Below, one piece after another: positions 8,307 to 14,777 of a stretch of 22,093 nt of DNA. Position 1 is the first letter of the stretch. Every line of letters begins with the position of its first letter. The notes under the pieces are model-generated. The model searched no databases. It had not been told where the DNA came from and was given only the letters and a program-made list of their open reading frames with translations. Origin of the DNA: Competibacteraceae bacterium UBA2788 (lineage in GTDB: Bacteria; Pseudomonadota; Gammaproteobacteria; Competibacterales; Competibacteraceae); assembly GCA_002352185.1 (NCBI GenBank), contig DEHY01000041.1, forward strand, positions 18,498 to 40,590, given 5' to 3'. The translations under genes and the position numbers were made by a program.

Positions 8307-9149
8307 ATGAGCGCGCTCAGCCAGAACGATCTCAATTATATTCGTGAGCTGATCCAGCGTCATTCCGCCATTGTGCTGGATCAGGACAAGACCTATTTGA
8401 TCGAGACGCGCCTCGATCCGCTGGCGCGGAAAATGGGATTGACCTCGCTCCAGGATCTGATGGCTGCACTGCGCGCTAATCTCAGCAACGACTTTCAGCA
8501 CCAGGTCGTGGAAGCCATCACGACCCACGAAACCTCATTTTTCCGCGACATACATCCCTTCGCGGCGCTCAAAACGGTGATCCTGCCCGAACTGATCGCC
8601 AAGCGCCCGCCCGGACAGCGCCTCATGATCTGGTGCGCGGCCTGCTCCAGCGGACAGGAACCTTACAGCATCGCAATGCTGGTGCATGAGCATTTCCCCG
8701 CATTAGCCGGGAGTCGGCTGCGCATTATCGCCACCGACTTGTCCGATGCCATTCTCGCCCGCGCCCGCGAAGGGCTGTACAGCCAGATCGAAGTCAATCG
8801 CGGTCTACCGGCAGCGCTGCTGGTCAAATATTTCACCAAGCAGGGGCTGCAATGGCGGATCAAGTCCGAGATCCGGCGCATGGTGGAGTTCCAGCAAGGC
8901 AACCTGGCCGCCACCTGGCCGTTCCTGCCACAGATGGACCTGATCTTCATCCGCAATGTACTGATCTATTTTGGCGTGGACACCAAGAAAGCGATTCTCG
9001 CCAAGGTGCGCGGCATCTTGAAACCGGATGGGTACCTGTTTCTGGGTTCCTCGGAGACCACCCTTACCCTGGATGCCGCCTTTGAACCGGTCTCCATTGG
9101 CAAAACCCTATGCTACCAATTGCACCCGGAAAAAATTCCGCCGCGTTGA
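8307..9149 (+). CDS. cheR: Chemotaxis protein methyltransferase CheR
   Basis: This 280-residue enzyme methylates receptor glutamates using S-adenosylmethionine and opposes CheB. The helical N-terminal domain (FIRELI-like segment with the conserved LIETRLDPLARKMG) precedes the substrate motif THETSFFRD. The methyltransferase fold shows the AdoMet loop IWCAACSSGQEPYSIAML, the acidic strand end ATDLSDAIL, and LIFIRNVLIYF. Length matches the family (about 275-290). ATG 8307 is preferred, though GTG 8295, four codons earlier, is in frame and neither has a strong ribosome site. The frame stays open upstream into cheB, but residues there look nothing like CheR. No TPR tail is present, matching the lack of a binding pentapeptide on the neighbouring receptor. 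Confidence 0.95.
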   Translation: MSALSQNDLNYIRELIQRHSAIVLDQDKTYLIETRLDPLARKMGLTSLQDLMAALRANLSNDFQHQVVEAITTHETSFFRDIHPFAALKTVILPELIAKRPPGQRLMIWCAACSSGQEPYSIAMLVHEHFPALAGSRLRIIATDLSDAILARAREGLYSQIEVNRGLPAALLVKYFTKQGLQWRIKSEIRRMVEFQQGNLAATWPFLPQMDLIFIRNVLIYFGVDTKKAILAKVRGILKPDGYLFLGSSETTLTLDAAFEPVSIGKTLCYQLHPEKIPPR

Positions 9150-9274
9150 TTGTGGATGTTCTCCATGAGGCGGATGAGGATATCGGAAATGCCTTGCTGG
9201 AACGCGAATTCCTGCACGTCAACATTGCCGGGCAGCGTTGTGAATCGACTTTTATCCATCACTACCCTGTTTGA
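9110..9274 (+). CDS. Possible 54-residue protein overlapping the cheR end
   Basis: A frame from ATG 9110 to TGA 9272-9274 overlaps the last 40 bases of cheR and fills the gap before cheY. It reads MLPIAPGKNSAALIVDVLHE, then an acidic ADEDIGNALLERE stretch and a tail ending FIHHYPV. The composition is protein-like (amphipathic, alternating acidic and hydrophobic) but no ribosome site is evident. A competing frame of 44 codons (9156-9290) covers the same gap, so at most one is likely real. I do not recognise it. It may be a small protein, a remnant of a deleted gene, or chance. Confidence 0.22.
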   Translation: MLPIAPGKNSAALIVDVLHEADEDIGNALLEREFLHVNIAGQRCESTFIHHYPV

Positions 9275-9289
9275 TAAGGAAAAGCGCTA

Positions 9290-9655
9290 ATGAAAATCCT
9301 GATTGTTGATGACAGTAACGCGATGCGCATGATCGTCAGGCGAACCCTGCGCGAAGCTGGCTATGGACATCTCGAAGTCCAGCAGGCCGGCGATGGCAAT
9401 CAGGCGCTGGACAGCATCCACAAAGATCCGCCCGACCTGATTCTGTCGGATTGGAACATGCCCAACAAATCGGGGCTGGAGCTGCTCGAAGCGCTGAACG
9501 CGGAAGGCTACAACATCACATTCGGCTTCGTGACCACCGAGGCTACGGCGGAGATGCGCGCCAAGGCGACCGAAGCCGGCGCCAAGTTCCTGATCGCCAA
9601 ACCGTTCACTGCTGAAACCTTCGCTATAGCTCTAGGGGACTACATCAAGGATTGA
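9290..9655 (+). CDS. cheY: Chemotaxis response regulator CheY (single receiver domain)
   Basis: This 121-residue stand-alone receiver is phosphorylated by CheA and would carry the signal to the flagellar switch. The phosphorylation site is complete: D7/D8 (ILIVDDSNAMRM), phospho-acceptor D54 in LSDWNMPNKSGLELL, T82 in FVTTEAT and K104 in IAKPF. DWNMPN and KPFTAET match the enteric protein closely. Aligning from T82 and K104 puts Leu101 at the position of E. coli Tyr106, the aromatic switch residue that helps bind FliM. AAGGA at 9276-9280 is a good ribosome site. The cheX-like gene follows 86 bases later. It could be the motor regulator or a second, phosphate-sink CheY; no other cheY is in the window. 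Confidence 0.9.
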   Translation: MKILIVDDSNAMRMIVRRTLREAGYGHLEVQQAGDGNQALDSIHKDPPDLILSDWNMPNKSGLELLEALNAEGYNITFGFVTTEATAEMRAKATEAGAKFLIAKPFTAETFAIALGDYIKD

Positions 9656-9677
9656 TCCGCCTTGAGAACGCTGTCAT

Positions 9678-9706
9678 GGGCGCCGGTTGCTGAAGTCCGG
9701 CGACCC
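9678..9706 (+). promoter_or_regulatory. Hairpin between cheY and the cheX-like gene
   Basis: CGCCGG (9681-9686) pairs with CCGGCG (9697-9702) across a 10-base loop, and GGG (9678-9680) pairs with CCC (9704-9706) past a single bulged A. There is no following T run. It may stabilise the upstream cheY message or reduce read-through; the call rests on base pairing alone. Confidence 0.25.
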
Positions 9707-9741
9707 GTGGGACACTCCCATCACCCGAAACGGAATGCGTT

Positions 9742-10230
9742 ATGGCTACTCGCTACGTTTTACCCAATGCCGCCGCGATGACTCAAATGTTTGACATGCT
9801 GTTTGGAGGCAAGGTGCCCGTCATGCCAGGAAAGCGACTGGACGCCAAGGCCGGATCCGGCAACCTGGTCGCGATTTACGTTGCCGATGACGGCCACCCG
9901 GTGGCCGCCGCCATCTGCGACCTGGCGTTCGCCGCCAATGGGGGCGCCGCATTGTCCATGTTGCCCGTCACCGCCGCCAAGGACGCGATCAAGGCCAAGA
10001 AGCTGGAACAAACCATGCTTGATAATCTGTACGAGATTATGAACCTGGTTTCGACGCTGCTGATGAACGAGCATACGCCTCATCTCAAGCTGGCGACCCT
10101 GTATCCTGACCCCGGCAAATTACCTGCGGATGCCAAAGCCCTGCTAAGTGCGGCGGCAGCAGGGCATGCTGATTTCAATGTCAATGTGCTTCGCTACGGC
10201 AGCGGCGGCATGTCGCTGCTGGTTCTTTGA
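9742..10230 (+). CDS. CheX-like CheY-phosphate phosphatase
   Basis: This 162-residue protein fits the CheC/CheX/FliY phosphatase family. Known members share an active-site pattern of Asp or Ser, three residues, Glu, two residues, Asn, then 22 residues to a Pro. Here D94, E98, N101 and P124 match that spacing exactly, in DNLYEIMNLVSTLL and YPDPGK. One copy of the motif and a length near 155-160 fit CheX rather than two-motif CheC. The alternating strand-helix layout (NLVAIYVADDGHPVAAAICD before the motif) is also consistent. E98 and N101 would be the catalytic pair that dephosphorylates CheY. It sits directly after cheY and no cheZ is in the window, which supports a CheZ-replacing role. Overall sequence is divergent, so the function is inferred from motif and context. 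Confidence 0.7.
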   Translation: MATRYVLPNAAAMTQMFDMLFGGKVPVMPGKRLDAKAGSGNLVAIYVADDGHPVAAAICDLAFAANGGAALSMLPVTAAKDAIKAKKLEQTMLDNLYEIMNLVSTLLMNEHTPHLKLATLYPDPGKLPADAKALLSAAAAGHADFNVNVLRYGSGGMSLLVL

Positions 10231-10259
10231 AAACCCGCCCTCCGCAACGCTTATCGCGA

Positions 10260-10282
10260 GCAGGGGGCGATCCGCCCCCTGC
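10260..10282 (+). terminator. GC-rich hairpin after the che block, terminator-like but without T-tract
   Basis: GCAGGGGGCG (10260-10269) and CGCCCCCTGC (10273-10282) form a perfect 10-bp stem with a 3-base loop (ATC), 29 bases after the cheX-like stop. The stem is strong enough to end transcription, but the bases that follow are C/T-rich rather than a T run, so termination efficiency is uncertain. Its place between two blocks fits a transcript boundary or a 3' protective hairpin. Confidence 0.45.
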
Positions 10283-10450
10283 GCCAACCTTCCCCCGTGC
10301 TTCCTCTCCTTCGTTGCGCTTCCTCCGCGACAGAATTTTGGCGGCCTTCCCCGCAACCGCCTAACCGGCGCACAGTCAATTCCCTGACAATGCCCGCCGA
10401 CGGGTTCTGATAGGATTGAAGCTACGAGAAAAATACGCTGCTAACCCACA

Positions 10451-10465
10451 TGGCGCGTTATTTGC
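10451..10465 (+). promoter_or_regulatory. Sigma-54 (RpoN) promoter for the fliL operon
   Basis: TGGCGCGTTATTTGC matches the consensus TGGCACG-N4-TTGC at all but one fixed position (A to G), with GG and GC exactly ten bases apart. Transcription would start near 10476-10478, about 30 bases before the fliL ATG, with no other gene between. Sigma-54 control of fliL-type operons through an activator of the FleQ/FlrA class is known in polarly flagellated gammaproteobacteria; no such activator gene is in this window. Confidence 0.7.
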
Positions 10466-10507
10466 CTTGACCAGTCCTGGCGTACCATCCACACCACGAG
10501 AGTACCC

Positions 10508-11065
10508 ATGGCCCAGAAAGACGAAGCCAAATCACCGGTAAAAAAAGGTTCTGGCGTAATGAAAATTGCATTGATTGTAGTGGGTGTTCTAATTCTGATC
10601 GGTGGATCCATCGGCGCCACATTGTTCCTCACCGGAGCGCTGAACAAAAATCCTGAAGGGCACACTCAGGCTTCCAGTCCGGCAGCTCCTGCCGCCGCGC
10701 ACGGCGCTGCGCCAGCTCCCGCGCACGGCGCTGCGCCAGCCAATGCGGCAGCGATTTACCAAGCCATCGATCCGCCGTTCATCGTCAACTTTGAAGACCA
10801 AGGGGTATTGCGCTACCTGCAAATCGGCCTGTCGGCTCAGACTCGCTTGCAACCGGTTGCTGATGCGATCATCGCCAATATGCCCCAAATTCGTAACAAT
10901 CTGATCATGTTGTTCGCCGATCAGAAACTGGAGCGTCTGACCACCAACGAAGGCAAGGAACAACTGCGGATGCAAGCGCTGACCCAGATTCAAGCGGTGC
11001 TGACCAAGGAAATTGGCTACCCCGGAGTGGATGCCGTTTACTTCACCATCTTTGTGCTGCAATAG
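10508..11065 (+). CDS. fliL: Flagellar basal body-associated protein FliL
   Basis: This 185-residue single-pass inner-membrane protein associates with the stator and supports motor torque. A short basic cytoplasmic N-terminus is followed by a membrane helix at about 19-42 (KIALIVVGVLILIGGSIGAT), then an Ala/Pro/His-rich linker and the periplasmic FliL domain starting near YQAIDPPFIVNF. The domain ends with the typical VDAVYFTIFVLQ strand. The linker holds an in-frame repeat (AHGAAPAP/AHGAAPAN). It is the first gene after the sigma-54 promoter and probably leads the operon through flhB. fliM begins 4 bp after its stop. Confidence 0.93.
   Translation: MAQKDEAKSPVKKGSGVMKIALIVVGVLILIGGSIGATLFLTGALNKNPEGHTQASSPAAPAAAHGAAPAPAHGAAPANAAAIYQAIDPPFIVNFEDQGVLRYLQIGLSAQTRLQPVADAIIANMPQIRNNLIMLFADQKLERLTTNEGKEQLRMQALTQIQAVLTKEIGYPGVDAVYFTIFVLQ
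10696..10740 (+). repeat. Tandem repeat in the FliL linker
   Basis: A 21-base sequence at 10696-10716 recurs exactly at 10720-10740, a 24-base (8-codon) period encoding AHGAAPAP then AHGAAPAN. It keeps the frame and lies in the low-complexity segment between the membrane helix and the periplasmic domain, so it probably only varies linker length. Confidence 0.8.
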
Positions 11066-11069
11066 CGCC

Positions 11070-12110
11070 ATGTCCACCGACCAGTTCCTCACCCCGGACG
11101 AGCGTGCCGCCCTCATGGAAGTGGTCTCCAAAAAGGTTCGTGGGACCGGGACCGGGCCGAGCGCTTTCCTCGACGGCGCCATGCCTTACGATCTGTCCAG
11201 CCAGGACTATAGCGTCAACAGCTTACTGCCGGTTTTGGACACCATTCACGAGCGCTTCGCTCATCGCTTGCGGATCGGCCTGTTCGAACTGGTGCGACGC
11301 GACCTGATCGTGACGGTCGGATCTATTGAGAAGCGCAGCTATACCGATCTCACCACCTCCCTCAGCGTTCCTTGTAGCGTGAATGTCATCGGCATGGCTC
11401 CGCTGAGCGGCCCTGCCCTGCTGATCTTCGATCAGGAATTGATTTTCATGATCGTGGACACCTTTTTCGGTGGAACCGGACGCCCCTACAAAGCAGCCAG
11501 CGTCAGAGATTTCACGACTACCGAAACCCGTTTCATCCAGCGTCTGATCCAATTGTCCTTCGGTTGTCTGGAAGGCGCCTGGGAACCGTTCACCAAGGTC
11601 ACCTGCGATCATCAGAGTTCCGAAACCAAGCCACAATTCATTACCGCACTCAACCCGACCGAACTGCTGGCCGTCAGCAGTGTGCTGATTAGCCGTGACA
11701 ATATTTCTGGAATTATGCATCTGGCATTGCCTTATTCGATTCTGGAGCCGATTCGGGAGACCCTGCTGAACAGCCTCTGCAAGGAGCATCCCAATCCCAG
11801 CGAGCGCTTCACCGAACGACTGCGTGAAGGGGTCAGCGACAGTCAGGTTGACGTGCGCTGCTTTCTGGCTGGATTTGAACTGACGCTCAGCGAATTGCTG
11901 GCGCTCGGGATCGGCGATGTCATTCCGGTCAACATACCGCCCAAGGCGATCCTGCAAGTCGAAGATGTGCCGATCTACAGCGGCCACTATGGCGTCGCAC
12001 AGGGGTGGCGGGCGCTCAAGATCGAACAAAACCTCGGCCTGCCCGGTGAGTGGGCGGAACAGCCTGCTGCGCCCACTCACGATTTTGCGCCGTTTAGCGC
12101 CAAGGTTTGA
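11070..12110 (+). CDS. fliM: Flagellar motor switch protein FliM
   Basis: This 346-residue protein is the C-ring component that joins FliG to FliN and normally receives CheY-phosphate. The middle CheC-like domain carries the GGTG motif at 134-137 (DTFFGGTGRPY), a hallmark of FliG contact. The C-terminal FliN-like domain starts near SQVDVRCFLAGFELTLSELL. The N-terminal docking peptide, DEIDALL-like in relatives, reads FLTPDERAALMEVV here and is clearly changed. The start at ATG 11070 lies 4 bp after fliL. The frame is open upstream into fliL, but the FliM-like sequence begins at 11070. Translation is probably coupled to fliL as no strong ribosome site is seen. Confidence 0.95.
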   Translation: MSTDQFLTPDERAALMEVVSKKVRGTGTGPSAFLDGAMPYDLSSQDYSVNSLLPVLDTIHERFAHRLRIGLFELVRRDLIVTVGSIEKRSYTDLTTSLSVPCSVNVIGMAPLSGPALLIFDQELIFMIVDTFFGGTGRPYKAASVRDFTTTETRFIQRLIQLSFGCLEGAWEPFTKVTCDHQSSETKPQFITALNPTELLAVSSVLISRDNISGIMHLALPYSILEPIRETLLNSLCKEHPNPSERFTERLREGVSDSQVDVRCFLAGFELTLSELLALGIGDVIPVNIPPKAILQVEDVPIYSGHYGVAQGWRALKIEQNLGLPGEWAEQPAAPTHDFAPFSAKV

Positions 12111-12173
12111 CTACAGGCGTACCGGCTGCGCCGCCGTTGCAATCTCGACTCGCATTCAGGAGAACACCCACTG

Positions 12174-12512
12174 ATGAATTCTCAAGCCGATACCCAGGAA
12201 CCAGAACCCACTGCTCTGGAGAACAGCGCCGAATTGCGTGGCGCTAAAGCCGGACAGAATCTGGACATGGTCATGGATATTCCCATCAACCTGTCGCTGG
12301 AACTGGGCCACACCCGGATGAGCATCCGTGAACTGCTGCGATTGACCCAGGGATCAGTGGTCAAGCTGGATCGCCCCGGCGGCGATCCGCTCGATATTCT
12401 GGTCAACGGCTGTCTGGTGGCGCGCGGCGAGGTGGTCGTGATCAATGAACGCTTCGGGGTGCGCATCACCGACATCGTCAGCCCGGAAGAACGGATCCGC
12501 CGGCTGCGATGA
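12174..12512 (+). CDS. fliN: Flagellar motor switch protein FliN
   Basis: This 112-residue C-ring subunit pairs with FliM and helps dock export substrates. About 30 polar, Glu-rich N-terminal residues precede the SpoA-type domain: VMDIPINLSLELGHTRMSIR, then LTQGSVVKLDRPGGDPLDIL, VNGCLVARGEVVVI and FGVRITDIVSP. AGGAGA at about 12158-12163 gives a good ribosome site. The 63-base gap after fliM is the widest within this operon. The stop overlaps the fliO start (ATGA, 12509-12512), a sign of translational coupling. Confidence 0.96.
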   Translation: MNSQADTQEPEPTALENSAELRGAKAGQNLDMVMDIPINLSLELGHTRMSIRELLRLTQGSVVKLDRPGGDPLDILVNGCLVARGEVVVINERFGVRITDIVSPEERIRRLR

Positions 12513-12928
12513 ACGCCATGGGCGCGGCATGGGCGGCGCTGCTGGCGACGCCGGGGCTGGGGCTGGCCGCCAGCGAGTCGGGGCGCGCCGAGGCGGTCGT
12601 CGCACCCGGCAGCGGTATGCTGGTGCAACTGACGCTGGGACTCGCTGTCGTGCTGGCGGCGGCGATTGCGCTGAGCTGGCTCTTGCGCCGCTATGCGCTA
12701 CCGCGTGGCGGAGCGATCCAGGTGATCGGCGGTTTGCCGCTGGGGAGCCGGGAGCGCCTGCTGCTGATCGAGGTGGATCAAGTGCGCCTGCTCATCGGCG
12801 TGACCTCTAGCCAGATTCAGGCCCTGCATGTCTTCCCCGCTCCGCCGTCCTCACCAAAATCCGCAACTTTCAAAATCATGCCGGATTCACCGCCTACGGA
12901 AGCGCCGCATGACCGCCCGGAATCCTGA
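12509..12928 (+). CDS. fliO: Flagellar biosynthesis protein FliO
   Basis: This 139-residue membrane protein assists assembly of the FliP export-gate ring. The N-terminal ~20 residues are hydrophobic and Ala-rich, possibly a signal segment. One clear membrane helix follows at about 37-59 ([20 protein letters not shown]), then the small conserved domain ([34 protein letters not shown]). The C-terminal ~30 residues are Pro/Ser-rich and probably disordered. FliO is poorly conserved, but position between fliN and fliP and this architecture make the call firm. It overlaps fliN by 4 bases and fliP by 20. Confidence 0.9.
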   Translation: MNAMGAAWAALLATPGLGLAASESGRAEAVVAPGSGMLVQLTLGLAVVLAAAIALSWLLRRYALPRGGAIQVIGGLPLGSRERLLLIEVDQVRLLIGVTSSQIQALHVFPAPPSSPKSATFKIMPDSPPTEAPHDRPES

Positions 12929-13703
12929 GCGCCGCTGTTGCGCGTCATGGCGTTCCAGCGGCGGGATCGCGGCTGGGCTGCTGGTTCTGCTGTGCGGCGC
13001 GCCATTAGCGCTGGCGGCGCCCGCCGGATTGCCGGCGCTGACCATGACGCCGGCGACGGGCGGTGGCGAAACCTGGTCGCTGAGCCTGCAAATTCTGGCG
13101 CTGATGACGGCGCTATCCCTTCTGCCGTCGGCATTGCTGATGATGACCGCCTTCACCCGCATCATCATCGTGCTGGCGTTTCTGCGGCAGGCGCTGGGCA
13201 CCATGCAAACCCCGTCCAACCAGGTTCTGATTGGTCTGGCGCTGTTTCTGACCTTCTTTATCATGGCACCGGTGTTTGAGCGCATCAACGAACGGGCGCT
13301 CACCCCCTATCTGAACGATGCGCTCACCTTTGAACAGGCGCTGCGGGAGGGTCAACAACCGCTGCAAACCTTTATGCTGGCCCAAACCCGGGAAAGCGAT
13401 CTGGCGCTGTTCACCCAACTGTCCGGGCGGGAATCGCTGGAATCGGCGGATCAGATTCCCTTCTCACTGCTGGTGCCGGCCTACATCACCAGCGAACTCA
13501 AGACGGCCTTCCAGATCGGTTTCATGCTGTTCATTCCGTTCCTGATCATCGATCTGGTGGTCGCCAGCGTGCTGATGGCAATGGGCATGATGATGCTGTC
13601 GCCGATGATGATTTCCTTTCCGTTCAAACTGATGCTGTTTGTGCTGGTGGATGGCTGGAGCCTGATGATGAGTACCCTGGCCTCCAGTTTCTACATTCCC
13701 TGA
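12909..13703 (+). CDS. fliP: Flagellar export gate protein FliP
   Basis: This 264-residue core protein of the FliPQR export channel is made with a cleavable signal peptide, visible as a hydrophobic run at about 20-36 ending ALA before APAG. Membrane segments follow: [20 protein letters not shown], the conserved [20 protein letters not shown], and later [20 protein letters not shown] and a [20 protein letters not shown] run. ATG 12909 has GGAAG at 12898-12902 seven bases before it. The frame is open back to 12828 inside fliO, but the extra residues are Arg-rich and unlike FliP. The N-terminus is about 20 residues longer than the enteric protein and contains a Cys pair. Confidence 0.95.
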   Translation: MTARNPERRCCASWRSSGGIAAGLLVLLCGAPLALAAPAGLPALTMTPATGGGETWSLSLQILALMTALSLLPSALLMMTAFTRIIIVLAFLRQALGTMQTPSNQVLIGLALFLTFFIMAPVFERINERALTPYLNDALTFEQALREGQQPLQTFMLAQTRESDLALFTQLSGRESLESADQIPFSLLVPAYITSELKTAFQIGFMLFIPFLIIDLVVASVLMAMGMMMLSPMMISFPFKLMLFVLVDGWSLMMSTLASSFYIP

Positions 13704-13721
13704 TTCCTGGAGACCGCTATC

Positions 13722-13991
13722 ATGACGCCGGAAACCATCATTACCCTCGGCCAGCGCGCCCTGGAGTTGGCGACCCTGCTGTCGGCCCCGCTGCTGCTGG
13801 CGTCCCTGGTGGTCGGCGTTCTGATCAGTCTGTTTCAGGCCGCAACCCAGATCAATGAAATGACGCTGAGCTTTGTTCCCAAACTGCTGGTGCTGGTGCT
13901 GGTGCTGGTGCTGGCCGGGCCGTGGATGCTGGAGCTGCTGGTTGATTTTACCCGCAACCTGTTCAAAGACATCCCCAATATGATTGGCTAA
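13722..13991 (+). CDS. fliQ: Flagellar export gate protein FliQ
   Basis: This 89-residue, two-helix membrane protein of the FliPQR channel has helices at about 17-39 (LLSAPLLLASLVVGVLISLF) and 53-74, flanking the conserved loop QAATQINEMTLSFVPK. The second helix contains LVLVLVLVLAGPW, encoded by four exact copies of CTGGTG. Length is standard. TGGAG at 13708-13712 is the ribosome site. fliR starts 6 bases after the stop. Confidence 0.96.
   Translation: MTPETIITLGQRALELATLLSAPLLLASLVVGVLISLFQAATQINEMTLSFVPKLLVLVLVLVLAGPWMLELLVDFTRNLFKDIPNMIG
13887..13910 (+). repeat. Hexanucleotide repeat (CTGGTG)4 in fliQ
   Basis: Four perfect in-frame copies of CTGGTG encode Leu-Val pairs in the second membrane helix of FliQ. 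Copy-number slippage would change helix length by two residues without breaking the frame. Confidence 0.85.
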
Positions 13992-13997
13992 TTGGCC

Positions 13998-14777
13998 ATG
14001 CCTTTCAGCAGCGCCGAAATCGCCGCCTGGGTCGGAAGTTTTCTGTGGCCGCTGACCCGCGTGGCCGCCCTGCTCAGCGTGGCGCCGGTGTTCGGATCAC
14101 GGACGCTGCCGCGTCGCATTCGGCTGATGCTGGCGCTGGCGCTGACCTGGACGCTTTTACCGTTGCTGCCGCCAGTGCCGGTGGTTGAGCCGTTCAGTCC
14201 GACCGGCCTGCTGGTCGTAGCCCAGCAGGTTTTGATCGGCCTGAGCATGGGCTTTCTGCTGCGGCTGGTGTTCGGGGCGCTGGAACTGGGGGGACAGATG
14301 ATCGCGACCCAGATGGGATTGGGATTCGCCAGCCTGGTAGACCCGCAAAGTGGCGCCCAAAGTCCGCTGTTGAGCCAGTTTTACACCCTGCTCGGCAGCC
14401 TGGTTTTCCTGAGCCTGAATGGACATCTGATGCTGATCCGGTTTCTGGTCGAGAGCTTCACCACCCTGCCGGTAGCGGCGACCGGCGCCGACCGCGATGT
14501 GCTGTGGACCCTGGTGACCTGGGCCAGCCAGATGTTTGCCGGGGCGGTACTCATCGCGCTGCCGGCCATCGTTTCGCTGCTGGTGGTGAATCTCGCCTTC
14601 GGCGTCATGACCCGCGCCGCGCCACAGCTCAATATTTTTACGGTCGGATTCCCAATCAGCTTGATCCTGGGATTGTTGATCGTACTTTACAGCCTGCCTG
14701 CCCTGCTGCACCAACTGGATAACCTGTTCGCCGAAGCGTTTCGGAGCATCGGCCATCTGATGGGAGGACGCAGCTGA
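13998..14777 (+). CDS. fliR: Flagellar export gate protein FliR
   Basis: This 259-residue multi-pass membrane protein completes the FliPQR export channel. About six hydrophobic segments are visible, including FLWPLTRVAALLSVAPVFGS near the N-terminus and the conserved LGGQMIATQMGLGFASLVDP with the following QSPLLSQFYTLL. The C-terminal region has VGFPISLILGLLIVLYSLPA. ATG 13998 is chosen. TTG 13992, two codons earlier, is also in frame, and neither has a separate ribosome site so coupling to fliQ is likely. The stop shares one base with the flhB start (TGATG). Confidence 0.95.
   Translation: MPFSSAEIAAWVGSFLWPLTRVAALLSVAPVFGSRTLPRRIRLMLALALTWTLLPLLPPVPVVEPFSPTGLLVVAQQVLIGLSMGFLLRLVFGALELGGQMIATQMGLGFASLVDPQSGAQSPLLSQFYTLLGSLVFLSLNGHLMLIRFLVESFTTLPVAATGADRDVLWTLVTWASQMFAGAVLIALPAIVSLLVVNLAFGVMTRAAPQLNIFTVGFPISLILGLLIVLYSLPALLHQLDNLFAEAFRSIGHLMGGRS

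Larger units (their letters stand above)
10231..10507 (+). other. Intergenic region between the che block and fliL
   Basis: A 277-base gap separating the chemotaxis and switch/export blocks. It contains a strong GC hairpin (10260-10282), a pyrimidine-rich stretch (about 10287-10325) and a sigma-54 promoter match (10451-10465). An open frame at 10148-10387 crosses it but mostly overlaps the cheX-like gene in another frame and is Pro/Arg/Cys-rich, so I do not call it a gene. Confidence 0.6.

Noticed and set aside
10148..10387. 79-codon + strand frame crossing from the cheX-like gene into the gap
   Set aside because: About a third overlaps the cheX-like gene in another frame; the rest is Pro/Arg/Cys-rich with no ribosome site, and the region holds a hairpin instead.
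12828..12908. Longer N-terminus for FliP starting inside fliO
   Set aside because: The added residues are Arg/His-rich, unlike FliP, and would hide the signal peptide; ATG 12909 has a good ribosome site.
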